Shown here: positions 45,335-54,339 of the stretch, in pieces
How the letters are laid out: each line of letters starts with the position of its first letter
How positions within the stretch are numbered: position 1 is the stretch's first letter
Assembly: GCF_019655435.1 (NCBI RefSeq)
Contig: NZ_BPFH01000008.1
Span: forward strand, 43,735 to 107,734
DNA: 64,000 nucleotides
Source: Jannaschia pagri
GTDB taxonomy: Bacteria; Pseudomonadota; Alphaproteobacteria; Rhodobacterales; Rhodobacteraceae
Direction of reading: 5' to 3'
Translations under genes and position numbers: made by a program
Notes under the pieces: generated by a model
What the model was told of the DNA's origin: nothing
The model's input: the letters and a program-made list of their open reading frames with translations, nothing else
The model's database searches: none

Positions 45335-46522
45335 TCACTCATCCGGTGAAATGCGCCAGACGCCGCCATCGGAAAAGTCTGTCAGGACGAGAAAGCTGCC
45401 GTCTGGTTGCACCTCGACGTCCCGGATACGACCGAGGTCCATCAGCATCCGTTCCTCCTCGACCACGAGACCGTCGCGCAAGGACAGGCGCACAACCCCG
45501 CCAGGGTTGAGCGATCCAATCAGCAGGTCGCCGTTCCAGTCGCCGAAGGTCTCGCCCGAGTGGAACGCCATACCGCCTGGCGCGATCACCGGGTCCCAGA
45601 AGTAGACCGGCTGTTCCATGCCCGGGGCCGCCGCACGCTGACTGATTGCGGTTCCGTTGTAGTTCTCCCCATAGGAGATGACGGGCCAGCCATAGTTCAA
45701 CCCCGCTTCTGGCCGGTTGAGTTCATCGCCCCCGCGCGGCCCGTGTTCGATGGTCCATAGGGTCCCGTCCGGGCCGACCGTGGCGCCCTGAATGTTGCGG
45801 TGACCATAGGACCAGATCGTGTCCACAGCTTCCGCGTCGCCAAGAAAGGGATTGTCCTCGGGCACGGCGCCCTGATCCGTGACGCGGATGACTTTGCCGT
45901 AGGTTTTGTCGAGGTCTTGGGCAAAGACCCGTTCGGATCTGGAGGAATGCTCACCGGTCGTGATTGCCACCGTACCATCGGGTAGAAAGACAATCCGACT
46001 TCCGAAATGCATGGGGGTAGGAGACGGGGGATCTTGCACGAAGATGTCCGTCACGGCGCTGACGGAGGTCATGTCGTTGGCTAGGACCATGCGCGCCGCC
46101 GCTGTGGCGCTTTGGTTTCCGATGGGCTTTGCGTAGGTGACGTAGATCACGCGGCTATCTGCGAAATCAGGCGCCAGGGCCACGTCCAGCAGACCCCCTT
46201 GGCGGGCGGCCACGACCTCCGGCACGCCAGCGATAGGGGCCGACAGCGTACCGTCCGGCGCCAAATGGCGCAGCCGTCCCGGCCGTTCGGTCACCAGCCA
46301 GCCACCACTGGGCAGCGTGGCAATGCCCCAAGGGTGCTCCAGCCCAGTCGCCAACGGTTCCGCAGCCAGGGCAGGGGCCGTCTCGATCAGGGGCGCGCGG
46401 AACTGTTCCGGGAAGGCGGGCGGAAAGTCCGTATTCCGTCTGCCCCATTCGAAAGACTGAGCGGTTACGGGCAGGGGCAAGGTCGTGGCGACCACTAGGG
46501 CGCAGAAAAGCGGGGTGCGCAT
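45335..46522 (-). CDS. Periplasmic PQQ-dependent sugar dehydrogenase-like protein (Asd/YliI type)
   Basis: A 395-residue secreted beta-propeller. The start MRTPLFCALVVATTLPLPVTAQ provides a signal peptide. Family signatures: LATGLEHPWGIATLPSGGWLVTERPGRLR, QGGLLDVALAPDF, GSRIVFLPDGTVAITTGEHSS, DTIWSYGHRNIQGATVGPDGTLWTIEHGPRGGDELNRPEAGLNYGWPVISYGENY, and APGGMAFHSGETFGDWNGDLLIGSL. These include the histidine- and arginine-bearing PQQ site of soluble aldose dehydrogenases. It would oxidise sugars and feed electrons to the respiratory chain, provided PQQ is available. It stands alone and is divergent from the synthetase gene. Confidence 0.92.
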   Translation of the reverse strand: MRTPLFCALVVATTLPLPVTAQSFEWGRRNTDFPPAFPEQFRAPLIETAPALAAEPLATGLEHPWGIATLPSGGWLVTERPGRLRHLAPDGTLSAPIAGVPEVVAARQGGLLDVALAPDFADSRVIYVTYAKPIGNQSATAAARMVLANDMTSVSAVTDIFVQDPPSPTPMHFGSRIVFLPDGTVAITTGEHSSRSERVFAQDLDKTYGKVIRVTDQGAVPEDNPFLGDAEAVDTIWSYGHRNIQGATVGPDGTLWTIEHGPRGGDELNRPEAGLNYGWPVISYGENYNGTAISQRAAAPGMEQPVYFWDPVIAPGGMAFHSGETFGDWNGDLLIGSLNPGGVVRLSLRDGLVVEEERMLMDLGRIRDVEVQPDGSFLVLTDFSDGGVWRISPDE

Positions 46523-46668
46523 CGGGCAGGCTCCGTCTGTGGCAAACGTATCCATCAGGTAGGAGGCTTGGCGCCGATGTCATCTCACCCTGCGGTGAGG
46601 CGGCGCCTTTACCTCTGGCATCGGCTGCCGCACAACGTGGCCAACCCATTGGGTGCGCAGGAGGCTCC

Positions 46669-48174
46669 ATGTCCAACCCTCTCTTTGATGGCCTGTTTGG
46701 GCGCCATGCGGAAAACGACGCGCCGTTTCTGATCACGTCCTCGGCCCAGACCCTAAGCTATCGCGCCTTCGTCGCCCGCTCCGCACGGTTTGCCCATGCA
46801 TTGAAAGGCCTCGGCGTGACACCTGGCGACCGGGTTGCTGCGCAGATAGAGAAATCGCCCGACGCGCTCGTCCTCTACGCGGCTTGCGCGCGGCTGGGGG
46901 CCGTCTTCCTGCCACTGAATACGGCTTACACAGCGGCAGAGGTTGCCTACTTCGTCGAGGATTCAGGGGCGCGAGTATTCGTGTGCGATCCGGCCAAGGT
47001 GGAGGCTCTGCAACCGGTGGCGGACCAGGCCGGGGCGCAGCTGGCCACGCTGGGTGCGGGCGGCGATGGAACATTGGCCGATCTGGCAGAGGCAGCCAGT
47101 GAGACCTTTGAAACCGTGCCGAGGCGGGGTGAGGATTTGGCGGCGTTCCTCTATACCTCCGGCACGACGGGGCGGTCCAAGGGGGCGATGCTGACCCAGG
47201 ACAACCTGTTGTCGAACGCGAAGACCTTGGCCGAGGCCTGGCGGTTTACGGCGGAGGACGTCCTGCTGCATGCGCTGCCGATCTTTCACACGCACGGGCT
47301 GTTCGTGGCCACCAACGTCGTCTTGCTGACGGGTGGGGCCATGCTGTTCCTGCCGAAATTCGACTTGGAGGACGTTCTGACGGGGCTGCCCCAGGCCACC
47401 ACCATGATGGGGGTGCCCACGTTCTACACGCGCCTCCTGGATGACGACCGTTTCACGGGTGACCGGGTTGCCCATATGCGCCTGTTCACGTCCGGCTCCG
47501 CCCCCATGCTCGCGGACACCCATCGGGCCTTTACCGCGCGCACGGGACACCGGATCCTAGAACGCTACGGGATGACCGAGACGAATATGACCACGTCGAA
47601 CCCTTATGAGGGGGATCGGCGTCCGGGCACGGTGGGGCTGCCTTTGCCCGGCGTCGAGGTCCGTATCCTGGCGGACGGGGCGGAGGTTTCGCCTGGCGAG
47701 ACGGGCATGATCGAAGTGCGCGGACCAAATGTCTTCCAGGGATATTGGAACATGCCAGAGAAAACCGCCGAAGAGTTGCGCCCGGACGGATGGTTCATCA
47801 CCGGCGATTTGGGCACATGGTCGGATGATGGCTATGTGACGATCGTCGGGCGGGCCAAGGACCTGATCATATCGGGCGGGTTCAACATCTACCCAAAAGA
47901 GTTGGAACAGGTTTTGGACGCCCAGCCGGGCGTTTTGGAGTCCGCCGTCATCGGCGTCCCGCACCCAGATTTCGGGGAAACGCCCCTGGCTGTTTTGGTG
48001 CCGGAGGCCGGGGCAACGCTTGATCGGCAGGCGATTGCCGAGGCGGTGGGGACGGCGCTGGCACGGTTCAAACATCCATCCCGGTATGAGGTGATCGACG
48101 CCCTTCCGCGCAATACCATGGGCAAGGTCCAGAAAGCCGTGCTCCGCGACCTTTATGGGGCGGCGAAAACGTGA
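46669..48174 (+). CDS. matB: Malonyl-CoA synthetase (MatB)
   Basis: A 501-residue ANL-superfamily ligase (malonate + CoA + ATP to malonyl-CoA). Its sequence closely follows the R. palustris MatB that I recall: the LYTSGTTGRSKGAMLTQDNL P-loop, HALPIFHTHGLFVATNV, MGVPTFYTRLL, ERYGMTETNMTTSNPYEGDRRPGTVG, GYWNMPEKT, the hinge GRAKDLIISGGFNIYPKELE, and the catalytic Lys near PRNTMGKVQKAVLRD. AGGAGG precedes the start. A strong repeat/terminator-like element follows. Unlike matABC operons, no malonyl-CoA decarboxylase gene is next to it. Confidence 0.9.
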   Translation: MSNPLFDGLFGRHAENDAPFLITSSAQTLSYRAFVARSARFAHALKGLGVTPGDRVAAQIEKSPDALVLYAACARLGAVFLPLNTAYTAAEVAYFVEDSGARVFVCDPAKVEALQPVADQAGAQLATLGAGGDGTLADLAEAASETFETVPRRGEDLAAFLYTSGTTGRSKGAMLTQDNLLSNAKTLAEAWRFTAEDVLLHALPIFHTHGLFVATNVVLLTGGAMLFLPKFDLEDVLTGLPQATTMMGVPTFYTRLLDDDRFTGDRVAHMRLFTSGSAPMLADTHRAFTARTGHRILERYGMTETNMTTSNPYEGDRRPGTVGLPLPGVEVRILADGAEVSPGETGMIEVRGPNVFQGYWNMPEKTAEELRPDGWFITGDLGTWSDDGYVTIVGRAKDLIISGGFNIYPKELEQVLDAQPGVLESAVIGVPHPDFGETPLAVLVPEAGATLDRQAIAEAVGTALARFKHPSRYEVIDALPRNTMGKVQKAVLRDLYGAAKT

Positions 48175-48182
48175 AGGTGTGA

Positions 48183-48261
48183 GGGGGCGTCGCCCCCGCC
48201 CTGCGGGCCCCCCGCATATTTGTGGAACATCGAAGGGCAGGCCGCCGCATTAACCTTAACG
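48183..48261 (+). repeat. Rhodobacterales-type intergenic repeat with GC hairpin (copy 2)
   Basis: GGGGGCGTCGCCCCC hairpin, a second C-rich stretch, then GCATATTTGTGGAACATCG and later CATTAACCTTAA. It shares its core with copy 1 (36744) and its layout with copy 3 (59826). It lies between matB and the convergent cpdB and probably ends transcription there. Confidence 0.65.
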
Positions 48262-48312
48262 CGGCGCCACATTCCATCACGGGTCTGCAAATACTCCGGC
48301 GTAACGCCGCAG

Positions 48313-50277
48313 TTAGAGCGTCATGCGGAATTGGAGGAAGCCCTCGTCAGATGTTCCAGCTTCTTCCAGGGTGACGCCTGGGACACCGTCCGCATAGGTC
48401 GCGCCGCCGGGGCCGGTTTCAAAAATCGCAGTCGTCCCCTCCATGGGTTTGAAGGACCAATTGCCGTCGGCGCTGGGGCTGATGGTGCCTTGGTCAATGA
48501 TGTAGCGGACGATGACGTCGCGGTTGGTGTCCGGTGCTTCCAGGATGATGGTCGAGCCGTCTGCCCCGGGGAAGGACCCGCCGCCAGAGGCGCGGTAGTT
48601 GTTGGTCGCGATTATGAACTCGGCATCCATGTCCAGGGGCGCACCGTCATAGCTGAGGTCGACGATCCGGTTCGCATTTGGGTTGATCACAGCGCCATCG
48701 CGGTCAAAGCGGGAGGGTTGGCTGAGATCGATCTGGTAGGTCACGCCGTCCATGACATCGAAGTTGTAGGACGGGAACTCCGGGTTGAGGAGCGGCGCGT
48801 CCGTGGCGCCCGCCTCGACCTGGTTGAACATCCCGGCGGAGCGTTCGAGCCAGTCTTTGACCTGCTGGCCGGTGACGCGGACAGCCCGCACGGTGTTGGG
48901 ATAGAGGTAGAGGTCCGCTACGTTGCGGATGGCCACGTCGCCTGCGGCCACATCCGTATAGTACTCCGGCCCGCCGCGACCGCCGGCCTTGAAGGGGGCC
49001 GCCGCCGATAGGATCGGCAGGCCCGCGTGTTCGGTGCCCGCAAGCAATTGTTCGACGTACCATTTCTGCGCGATGGAGACGATCTGGACCGAGGGGTCAT
49101 CGGCCACCAGCGCAAAGTAGGAATGCAAAGGCGCGTCGGTCTTGCCCACGGCGCGGCGCACATAGGCGAGGGCTGCGTCATGGTCGGCCTGGGTCGCATC
49201 GAGCACCGTTTGCGCGCTCTCGACTTGAGGCTGCCAGGAGCGGTCCTCTTGCCGGATCGCGATGGGACGAACCTCAGACGTGGAGGCGGTCACCTTCCAG
49301 CTGCGGCCATCCTTTTCCAGCATCAGGTCGATCAGACCCATGTGGCTGCCCCAAAAGCCCGGCATGACGGCGGGTTTGCCATGGATCGTGCCCGCTTCGG
49401 CATCGACCCCCGCAATGCCCGCATAGGCATCGCTGGGGAAGGTGCGGTGGTGGTGACCCGTCAGCACGGCGTCGATCCCCGGGATCGCGGCCAGGGGGAC
49501 GGAGGCGTTCTCCATCATCTCTTCAGGCTGAGCCGCGCCAATGCCGGAGTGGGATAGGGCGACGATGATATCCGCGCCCTCTTCCTTCATTTGCGGCACA
49601 TAGGCCTCAGCGGCGGCGAGGATGTCGCGGACCTGAACGTTGCCTTCCAGATGACGACGGTCCCACTGCATGATTTGGGGGGGCGTAAAGCCGATGATCC
49701 CTACTTTGATCGGGTGGGTTTCGCCCGCGCCGTCGGTGACCTGCGTGTCAAGAATGGCGTAGGGCGGAACGAGTGTCTTGTCTTCGCGTGGGGTCGTGCC
49801 GAGTTCTGTGGCCACGTTGGCCAACACCACGGGGAAATCAGCCCGGGCCAGCGCTTTCATCAGGAAGTCCAGCCCATAGTTGAACTCGTGGTTCCCAATG
49901 GTGGCCCCGTCAAAGCCCACGGCGTTCATGGCGGCGATAATCGGGTGGAGGTCGCCGTCCTTGAGACCGCGCTCATAGGCCATGTAGTCGCCCAGCGGGT
50001 TGCCCTGCAGAAAGTCGCCATTGTCGAGGACGAGGCTGTTGCCCGCTTCGGCCCGGACCTGTTCGATCAGGCTTGCTGTGCGCGCCAGGCCCACGGTGTC
50101 GACCGCGCGGTCGCCGTAGTAGTCGTAGGGCCAGACGTGGACGTGTAGATCCGTCGTCTCGGCGATGCGCAGATGGGCCTGCCCAGCCTTTGCCTTGGCG
50201 GCGAAGGGGTGGACCACCAAAAGGCCAGCGGCCCCGGCGGTGGTGGACAGAAAACGACGGCGGGTAAAATCAGTCAT
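48313..50277 (-). CDS. cpdB: Bifunctional 2',3'-cyclic-nucleotide 2'-phosphodiesterase/3'-nucleotidase (CpdB)
   Basis: A 654-residue Tat-exported protein (TRRRFLSTTAGAAGLLVVHPFAAKA). The metallophosphoesterase domain has LRIAETTDLHVHVWPYDYY, LVLDNGDFLQGNPLGDYMAYE, GNHEFNYGLDFLMKAL, SHSGIG and TGHHHRTFP. The C-terminal 5'-nucleotidase domain (about 370-620) includes the substrate-binding NNYRASGGGSFPG. It hydrolyses 2',3'-cyclic nucleotides and 3'-nucleotides in the periplasm, recovering phosphate and nucleosides. Length matches E. coli CpdB. It is monocistronic and convergent with matB. Confidence 0.94.
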   Translation of the reverse strand: MTDFTRRRFLSTTAGAAGLLVVHPFAAKAKAGQAHLRIAETTDLHVHVWPYDYYGDRAVDTVGLARTASLIEQVRAEAGNSLVLDNGDFLQGNPLGDYMAYERGLKDGDLHPIIAAMNAVGFDGATIGNHEFNYGLDFLMKALARADFPVVLANVATELGTTPREDKTLVPPYAILDTQVTDGAGETHPIKVGIIGFTPPQIMQWDRRHLEGNVQVRDILAAAEAYVPQMKEEGADIIVALSHSGIGAAQPEEMMENASVPLAAIPGIDAVLTGHHHRTFPSDAYAGIAGVDAEAGTIHGKPAVMPGFWGSHMGLIDLMLEKDGRSWKVTASTSEVRPIAIRQEDRSWQPQVESAQTVLDATQADHDAALAYVRRAVGKTDAPLHSYFALVADDPSVQIVSIAQKWYVEQLLAGTEHAGLPILSAAAPFKAGGRGGPEYYTDVAAGDVAIRNVADLYLYPNTVRAVRVTGQQVKDWLERSAGMFNQVEAGATDAPLLNPEFPSYNFDVMDGVTYQIDLSQPSRFDRDGAVINPNANRIVDLSYDGAPLDMDAEFIIATNNYRASGGGSFPGADGSTIILEAPDTNRDVIVRYIIDQGTISPSADGNWSFKPMEGTTAIFETGPGGATYADGVPGVTLEEAGTSDEGFLQFRMTL

Positions 50278-50478
50278 GGCGCTGGCTCCGAAGCAAATCA
50301 GTGATCGTCATTCATCAGCCAAATGTAACAGAGGCGAGATGCTTGCCGATTTGATTTTGGATGTTCGGAGAAGACACGGCAAGGCGTGCGCAAAAATCCG
50401 CCGCGCCATGCCCTCTGTGCTCTCGCCGCTGCAGTTGAGGCTGGCGACGCGAATTGCGCGCCGCCAGCCATCTGCGGT

Positions 50479-51717
50479 CTAAGCGGCTGTCTGCGTGGCG
50501 TGTGGGGCTGGGCCTTCGACGATGCCCTTGTCGAAAAGCCGACCGATTGACCCTCCGGGCAGGCCCAAGACCTCTGCGAGGATTTCCTCAGTATGGGCGC
50601 CTAAGACGGGGGCGGACCCTGGGTGACAAGTGGCTTGGGCGCTGAAGGTCGCGGGATGTCGCGGTGTGAGGAACGTGCCCACCCCGGGATGGCTGACCTG
50701 CGCAAACATGGGGTTGTCCGTGGTGAGGTCTGGGTCCTGGGCCATGGCCTCTCGCACGGTTCGGAACTCCGACCAGGTCAGGCCGCGCGCGTTGAAGTCC
50801 GCCTCGAAATCCGCAACGCGTCTGGCGGCGAACCAGGGGGCCAGGACCTCGGTAATCGCAGCGCGGTGCCGCCAACGGTGCCCTTCCAGGTCTAGCGAGA
50901 CGCCGAGACGCGCTTCGAGCGCCGCCATTGCGTCGCTGAGACCCGTCCCTGCGATCAGACCCCGCCATTGCCGGTGGGTTAAGCCGATCACCATCACACG
51001 CCGACCATCGGCGCAGAGGAAGTCCTGCCCATAGGCGCCATAGAGCGCGTTGCCCGCTTTGCCCCGGTCCTGTGCGTTGAGAGAGGCGTCCGCGATCATG
51101 CCCAGATGACCGAGCGTGGCGGCGGCGACGTCCTTGAGCGCCAGTTCGACCTCTTGCCCGCCATGGCCCCGCAGGCGGTGTCGCTCAGCGGCCAAAAGAG
51201 CCGAAACGCACATATTCCCGGCGATGAGATCCCAGGCCGGAAGGGCATGGGCAACGGGGTCGGCATGGTCCTCCGGTCCGGTCATGTGGGGCACGCCGAG
51301 CGCTGGATTCACGGTGTAATCCACCTGCGGTCGCCCGTGCCGGTCCCCCGTCAGGGTGACCATGACCAAGTCTTCGCGGTGCCGGCGCAGGGTCTCGTAG
51401 TCCATCCAACCTCTGACCCGCAGATTGGTCAGGAATAGACCGGCGTCTGGTCCGGGGGCCGTGATGATCTCTGTGATCAGTTCACGGCCCTCGGACGATT
51501 TCATGTCGACGGCGATGGACTTCTTGCCCTTGTTCATCCCCGCCCAAAACAGACTTTGACCATTGGGGGCGAGCGGCCATCGACCGGCGTCTAGGCCTCC
51601 GCCGATGCGATCAAAGCGGATCACTTCGGCCCCCATCTGCGCCAGCGTCATGCCAGCGAGGGGCACGGCGACGAAGGCGGACCCTTCAACGACGCGCATA
51701 CCGGACAGGACGCTCAT
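50479..51717 (-). CDS. mct: 2-methylfumaryl-CoA isomerase / mesaconyl-CoA C1-C4 CoA transferase (Mct)
   Basis: A 412-residue class III CoA transferase. The start MSVLSGMRVVEGSAFVAVPLAG overlaps the hydratase stop as ATGA and is preferred to an upstream ATG. The sequence tracks the Chloroflexus Mct that I recall: RVVEGSAFVA, GGGLDAGRWPLAPNGQSLFWAGMNKGKKSIAVDM, DYTVNPALGVPHMTGP, HALPAWDLIAGNM, LLAAERHRLRGHGGQEVELAL, GNALYGAYGQDF, TWSEFRTVREAMAQDPDLTTDNPMFA and GIVEGP near the end. Mct moves CoA within mesaconyl-CoA from C1 to C4 in the 3-hydroxypropionate bicycle. It is coupled to the hydratase gene. Confidence 0.9.
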   Translation of the reverse strand: MSVLSGMRVVEGSAFVAVPLAGMTLAQMGAEVIRFDRIGGGLDAGRWPLAPNGQSLFWAGMNKGKKSIAVDMKSSEGRELITEIITAPGPDAGLFLTNLRVRGWMDYETLRRHREDLVMVTLTGDRHGRPQVDYTVNPALGVPHMTGPEDHADPVAHALPAWDLIAGNMCVSALLAAERHRLRGHGGQEVELALKDVAAATLGHLGMIADASLNAQDRGKAGNALYGAYGQDFLCADGRRVMVIGLTHRQWRGLIAGTGLSDAMAALEARLGVSLDLEGHRWRHRAAITEVLAPWFAARRVADFEADFNARGLTWSEFRTVREAMAQDPDLTTDNPMFAQVSHPGVGTFLTPRHPATFSAQATCHPGSAPVLGAHTEEILAEVLGLPGGSIGRLFDKGIVEGPAPHATQTAA

Positions 51718-52547
51718 TGGGTTTCTTCCCAGACGGCCTGGGCTTGCATGCATTGATGCCCGTCCTGGCCCGTCCACAACCGCAGACCTTCGTCGTCCGC
51801 CTCCATTGCGATGTCACATTGCGTGCCGGCGAACATGGGGTGGACACTGCGATAGTCGAAAAACAGTGGTGTCCGTCCCTTGGCTCGGGTGGCAGCCCGA
51901 AGCAGCAGCGTGGCCTGCAGGGGACCGTGAACCACGAGGTCGGGATAATGCTCTACCTGCTGCGCATAGCTACGGTCGTAGTGAATGCGGTGGGCGTTGA
52001 AGGTCACCGCCGAATACCGAAAGAGGAGCGTCTCGGTCGGATCCACGTGTTCGGATGGGGCCGCTGGAAGGGGCTGGACCTTAGGCGGACGATAGCTGTC
52101 CGGGATTTCCAGATAGACGATGTCCTGGCGCTCTTCGATGGCGAGGCCCCGGCTGCCATGGATCTCATGGTCCAGGGTCACCAGGACCATCGGGCCGCTC
52201 CGACCTATCTTTTCGACGACCGAGCGCACCTTGGACCGGCGGTGCAAAGGCTCCCCGACTTGGATGGCGCGATGGAACGTCAGGGCGCCCGAGGCCCACA
52301 TGCGACGGGGAAGCGGCACGGGTGGGAGCAGGTGCTGACCTTGGGGGTGACCATCGCGGCCAAGCATTTCTTGCGGCGCCGCATTCGGAAAGGCGCACCA
52401 GTGCCAGAGGCCGGGCACCGTATCGCCCCGACGCGGCGCGGGACCGTCCCCCAGAAATGCGTGGATTTGAGCGGCCTGGTGGTCGGTCACACAACCGTCA
52501 GAAATCGCTTCCCGACCGGCCCAAGCGTCAACATTCACCTTGTCCAT
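51714..52547 (-). CDS. meh: 3-methylfumaryl-CoA (mesaconyl-C4-CoA) hydratase (Meh)
   Basis: A 277-residue hydratase starting MDKVNVDAWAGREAISDG; a frame open far upstream is not coding. The N-terminal half is a FAS1-like dehydratase domain (WHWCAFPNAAPQEMLGRDGHP, ending PLPRRMWASGALTF). The C-terminal MaoC-like half holds the hydratase-2 motif YSAVTFNAHRIHYD (residues 178-191). Meh adds water to mesaconyl-C4-CoA, giving citramalyl-CoA. Its stop overlaps the start of mct, so both are made together. Itaconyl-CoA hydratases are close relatives, so a role in itaconate or mesaconate use is an alternative. Confidence 0.88.
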   Translation of the reverse strand: MDKVNVDAWAGREAISDGCVTDHQAAQIHAFLGDGPAPRRGDTVPGLWHWCAFPNAAPQEMLGRDGHPQGQHLLPPVPLPRRMWASGALTFHRAIQVGEPLHRRSKVRSVVEKIGRSGPMVLVTLDHEIHGSRGLAIEERQDIVYLEIPDSYRPPKVQPLPAAPSEHVDPTETLLFRYSAVTFNAHRIHYDRSYAQQVEHYPDLVVHGPLQATLLLRAATRAKGRTPLFFDYRSVHPMFAGTQCDIAMEADDEGLRLWTGQDGHQCMQAQAVWEETQ

Positions 52548-52844
52548 GATCTTGTCCTCCTGGGCGCCACACGACCCGAGGAAGATGAAAAAATCAAACA
52601 AAATAAATGATTTAGCGGAATACCGTCGTATGCAGAACGCAGGCTTTCGCAGGTGCGGCATTTGAATTTGCGACGTTTTCGGAATCGATTCTGCGTCTGC
52701 ACGCGCGACATTTTTCGCGTCACGTCGCCACGGAAATGTCCCATCTCTCTGGCACGGCCCATGCGAATCACCTGCCATTGGCCGCAGGTCCGACCGCTCT
52801 GGCGGACCGAAATGCCGGGGGGCAGAAGCGCCAGGATCTACGCA
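52548..52844. other. Region upstream of meh with AT-rich promoter-like stretch
   Basis: A 297-bp region between the meh start and the rplI terminator, with no gene. An AT-rich stretch (about 52583-52617) lies 40-70 bp upstream of meh and is a candidate promoter. A GAATCGATTC palindrome is at 52682-52691. No known operator was recognised. Confidence 0.5.
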
Positions 52845-52869
52845 AAAGGCCGCCCCGGGGGGCGGCCTC
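52845..52869 (-). terminator. Rho-independent terminator after rplI
   Basis: On the minus strand a long GC stem (AGGCCGCCCC...GGGGCGGCCT) is followed by TTTT, 27 bp past the rplI stop. Confidence 0.9.
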
Positions 52870-52896
52870 GTGTACTCGTTACTGAAAAAGAAACCC

Positions 52897-53526
52897 TTAG
52901 TTGGGCTGGTCGTCCGCACCATTGCCTTCGGGCGTGGCAACGGGGCCGCCATCGTCGTCGAAATCATCGGCGGCGCCGCCGATGTCGTCGAACAACTCGT
53001 TGATCTCGAACTCAGCGGCGGCTTCTTCTTCCGCGGCCAGTTCCTGGATCGATTTACCAGCGGCCTGAAGCTCGGCTTCTTCGGTCGAACGAGCAACGTT
53101 CAACTCGATTTCGACCTCGACTTCGGGGTGCAGTTTCACGGTCACCTTGTGCAGGCCCAATTCCTTGATGGGCGCTTGCAGGGCCACCTGACCACGGGCG
53201 ACGGTGAACCCACCTTCGGTGGCGGCTTCGGCCGCGTCACGGGTGGTGACCGAGCCGTAAAGGTAACCCGCGTCGGAGGCTTGGCGGATCACGACGAACT
53301 GTTCGCCATCCAGCTTGGCGCCCAGCGCCTCGGCCTCTTTCTTGGTTTCCAGATTGTCGGCTTCCAGCTGTGCCTTGCGGCTTTCGAAAGCAGCGACATT
53401 GGCCTCAGAGGCCGTCAGCGCTTTGCCCTGGGGCAGCAGAAAGTTGCGGGCGTAGCCGGGCTTGACGTCGACCAGGTCGCCCATCTGGCCCAGCTTGGCC
53501 ACGCGTTCCAGAAGGATCAGTTGCAT
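52897..53526 (-). CDS. rplI: 50S ribosomal protein L9
   Basis: A 209-residue L9, longer than the E. coli protein (149). The N-terminal domain [37 protein letters not shown] is the family signature, followed by the central helix ([28 protein letters not shown]) and the C-terminal domain ([17 protein letters not shown]). After residue about 155 it continues with an acidic tail ([29 protein letters not shown]). Last gene of rpsF-rpsR-rplI; a terminator follows. Confidence 0.97.
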   Translation of the reverse strand: MQLILLERVAKLGQMGDLVDVKPGYARNFLLPQGKALTASEANVAAFESRKAQLEADNLETKKEAEALGAKLDGEQFVVIRQASDAGYLYGSVTTRDAAEAATEGGFTVARGQVALQAPIKELGLHKVTVKLHPEVEVEIELNVARSTEEAELQAAGKSIQELAAEEEAAAEFEINELFDDIGGAADDFDDDGGPVATPEGNGADDQPN

Positions 53527-53538
53527 GATGCTTTCTCC

Positions 53539-53766
53539 TTACTTCACGGCGTAGGGCAGCAGGGCGAGGAACCGAGCACGCTTGATCGCACGGGCGAGCT
53601 TGCGCTGGTTCTTGGCCGAGACAGCGGTGATACGGGCAGGGACGATCTTGCCGCGCTCGCTGATGTAGCGCTGCAGCAGACGGGTGTCCTTGTAATCGAT
53701 CTTGGGGGCGTTGGGGCCCTCGAACGGATCGGTCTTACGGCGACGGAAAAACGGTTTGGCAGCCAT
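53539..53766 (-). CDS. rpsR: 30S ribosomal protein S18
   Basis: A 75-residue S18 with the typical [14 protein letters not shown] start, the [48 protein letters not shown] core that binds S6 and 16S rRNA, and VK at the C-terminus. It lies between rpsF and rplI with short gaps (12 bp each side), the usual alphaproteobacterial operon. Confidence 0.98.
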   Translation of the reverse strand: MAAKPFFRRRKTDPFEGPNAPKIDYKDTRLLQRYISERGKIVPARITAVSAKNQRKLARAIKRARFLALLPYAVK

Positions 53767-53778
53767 GTCTGTCTCTCC

Positions 53779-54132
53779 TTATCGGCGTTCACGGCGCTCG
53801 GAGCGCTCGTCGCGTTTCTGCATCTGGATCGACGGACCCTCAACGTGGGCATCGACCTTCACGGTCAGGACGCGCATCACGTCATCGTGCAGACGGGCCA
53901 GACGCTCCATTTCCTGCACGGCGGCCGACGGGGCGTCGGTGCGCAGGAAGGCGTAGTGGCCCTTGCGGTTCTTGTTGATCTTGTAGGCCATGGTCTTCAC
54001 GCCCCAGTACTCGCTATCGACGACGGTGCCGCCGTTGTCCGCGAGGACGGTGCTGAAGTGTTCGACAAGGCCTTCGGCTTGCGCGTTGGACAGGTCCTGA
54101 CGCGCGATCATCACATGCTCATAGAGCGGCAT
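53779..54132 (-). CDS. rpsF: 30S ribosomal protein S6
   Basis: A 117-residue S6 that begins MPLYEHVMIARQDLSNAQAEGLVEHF, the family N-terminus; an in-frame ATG 165 bp upstream is not used. Core motifs: GGTVVDSEYWGVKTMAYKINKNRKGHYAFLRTDAP and the VMRVLTVKVD strand. The C-terminus is basic and acidic mixed (QKRDERSERRERR), without the long Glu tail of E. coli S6. First gene of rpsF-rpsR-rplI; the promoter should lie in 54133-54339. Confidence 0.97.
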   Translation of the reverse strand: MPLYEHVMIARQDLSNAQAEGLVEHFSTVLADNGGTVVDSEYWGVKTMAYKINKNRKGHYAFLRTDAPSAAVQEMERLARLHDDVMRVLTVKVDAHVEGPSIQMQKRDERSERRERR

Positions 54133-54339
54133 GGTCACTCCTGTTTTTGTAACGCGTGTTTCATAGCCCGGCTTATGGCCCGCCAACCGGACACGAGAGA
54201 CCACGCGGGCATCGTCGTACGGCGGGATGACGGGCGTATAGCGACGTGAGCGGGACGCGCAAGACCCGACGTTGACGGTGGTCCGATGCTGGCGCACGGT
54301 GAGGCATCGCCGTTGCTTTTTTGTATTTTAGGGAATTTT

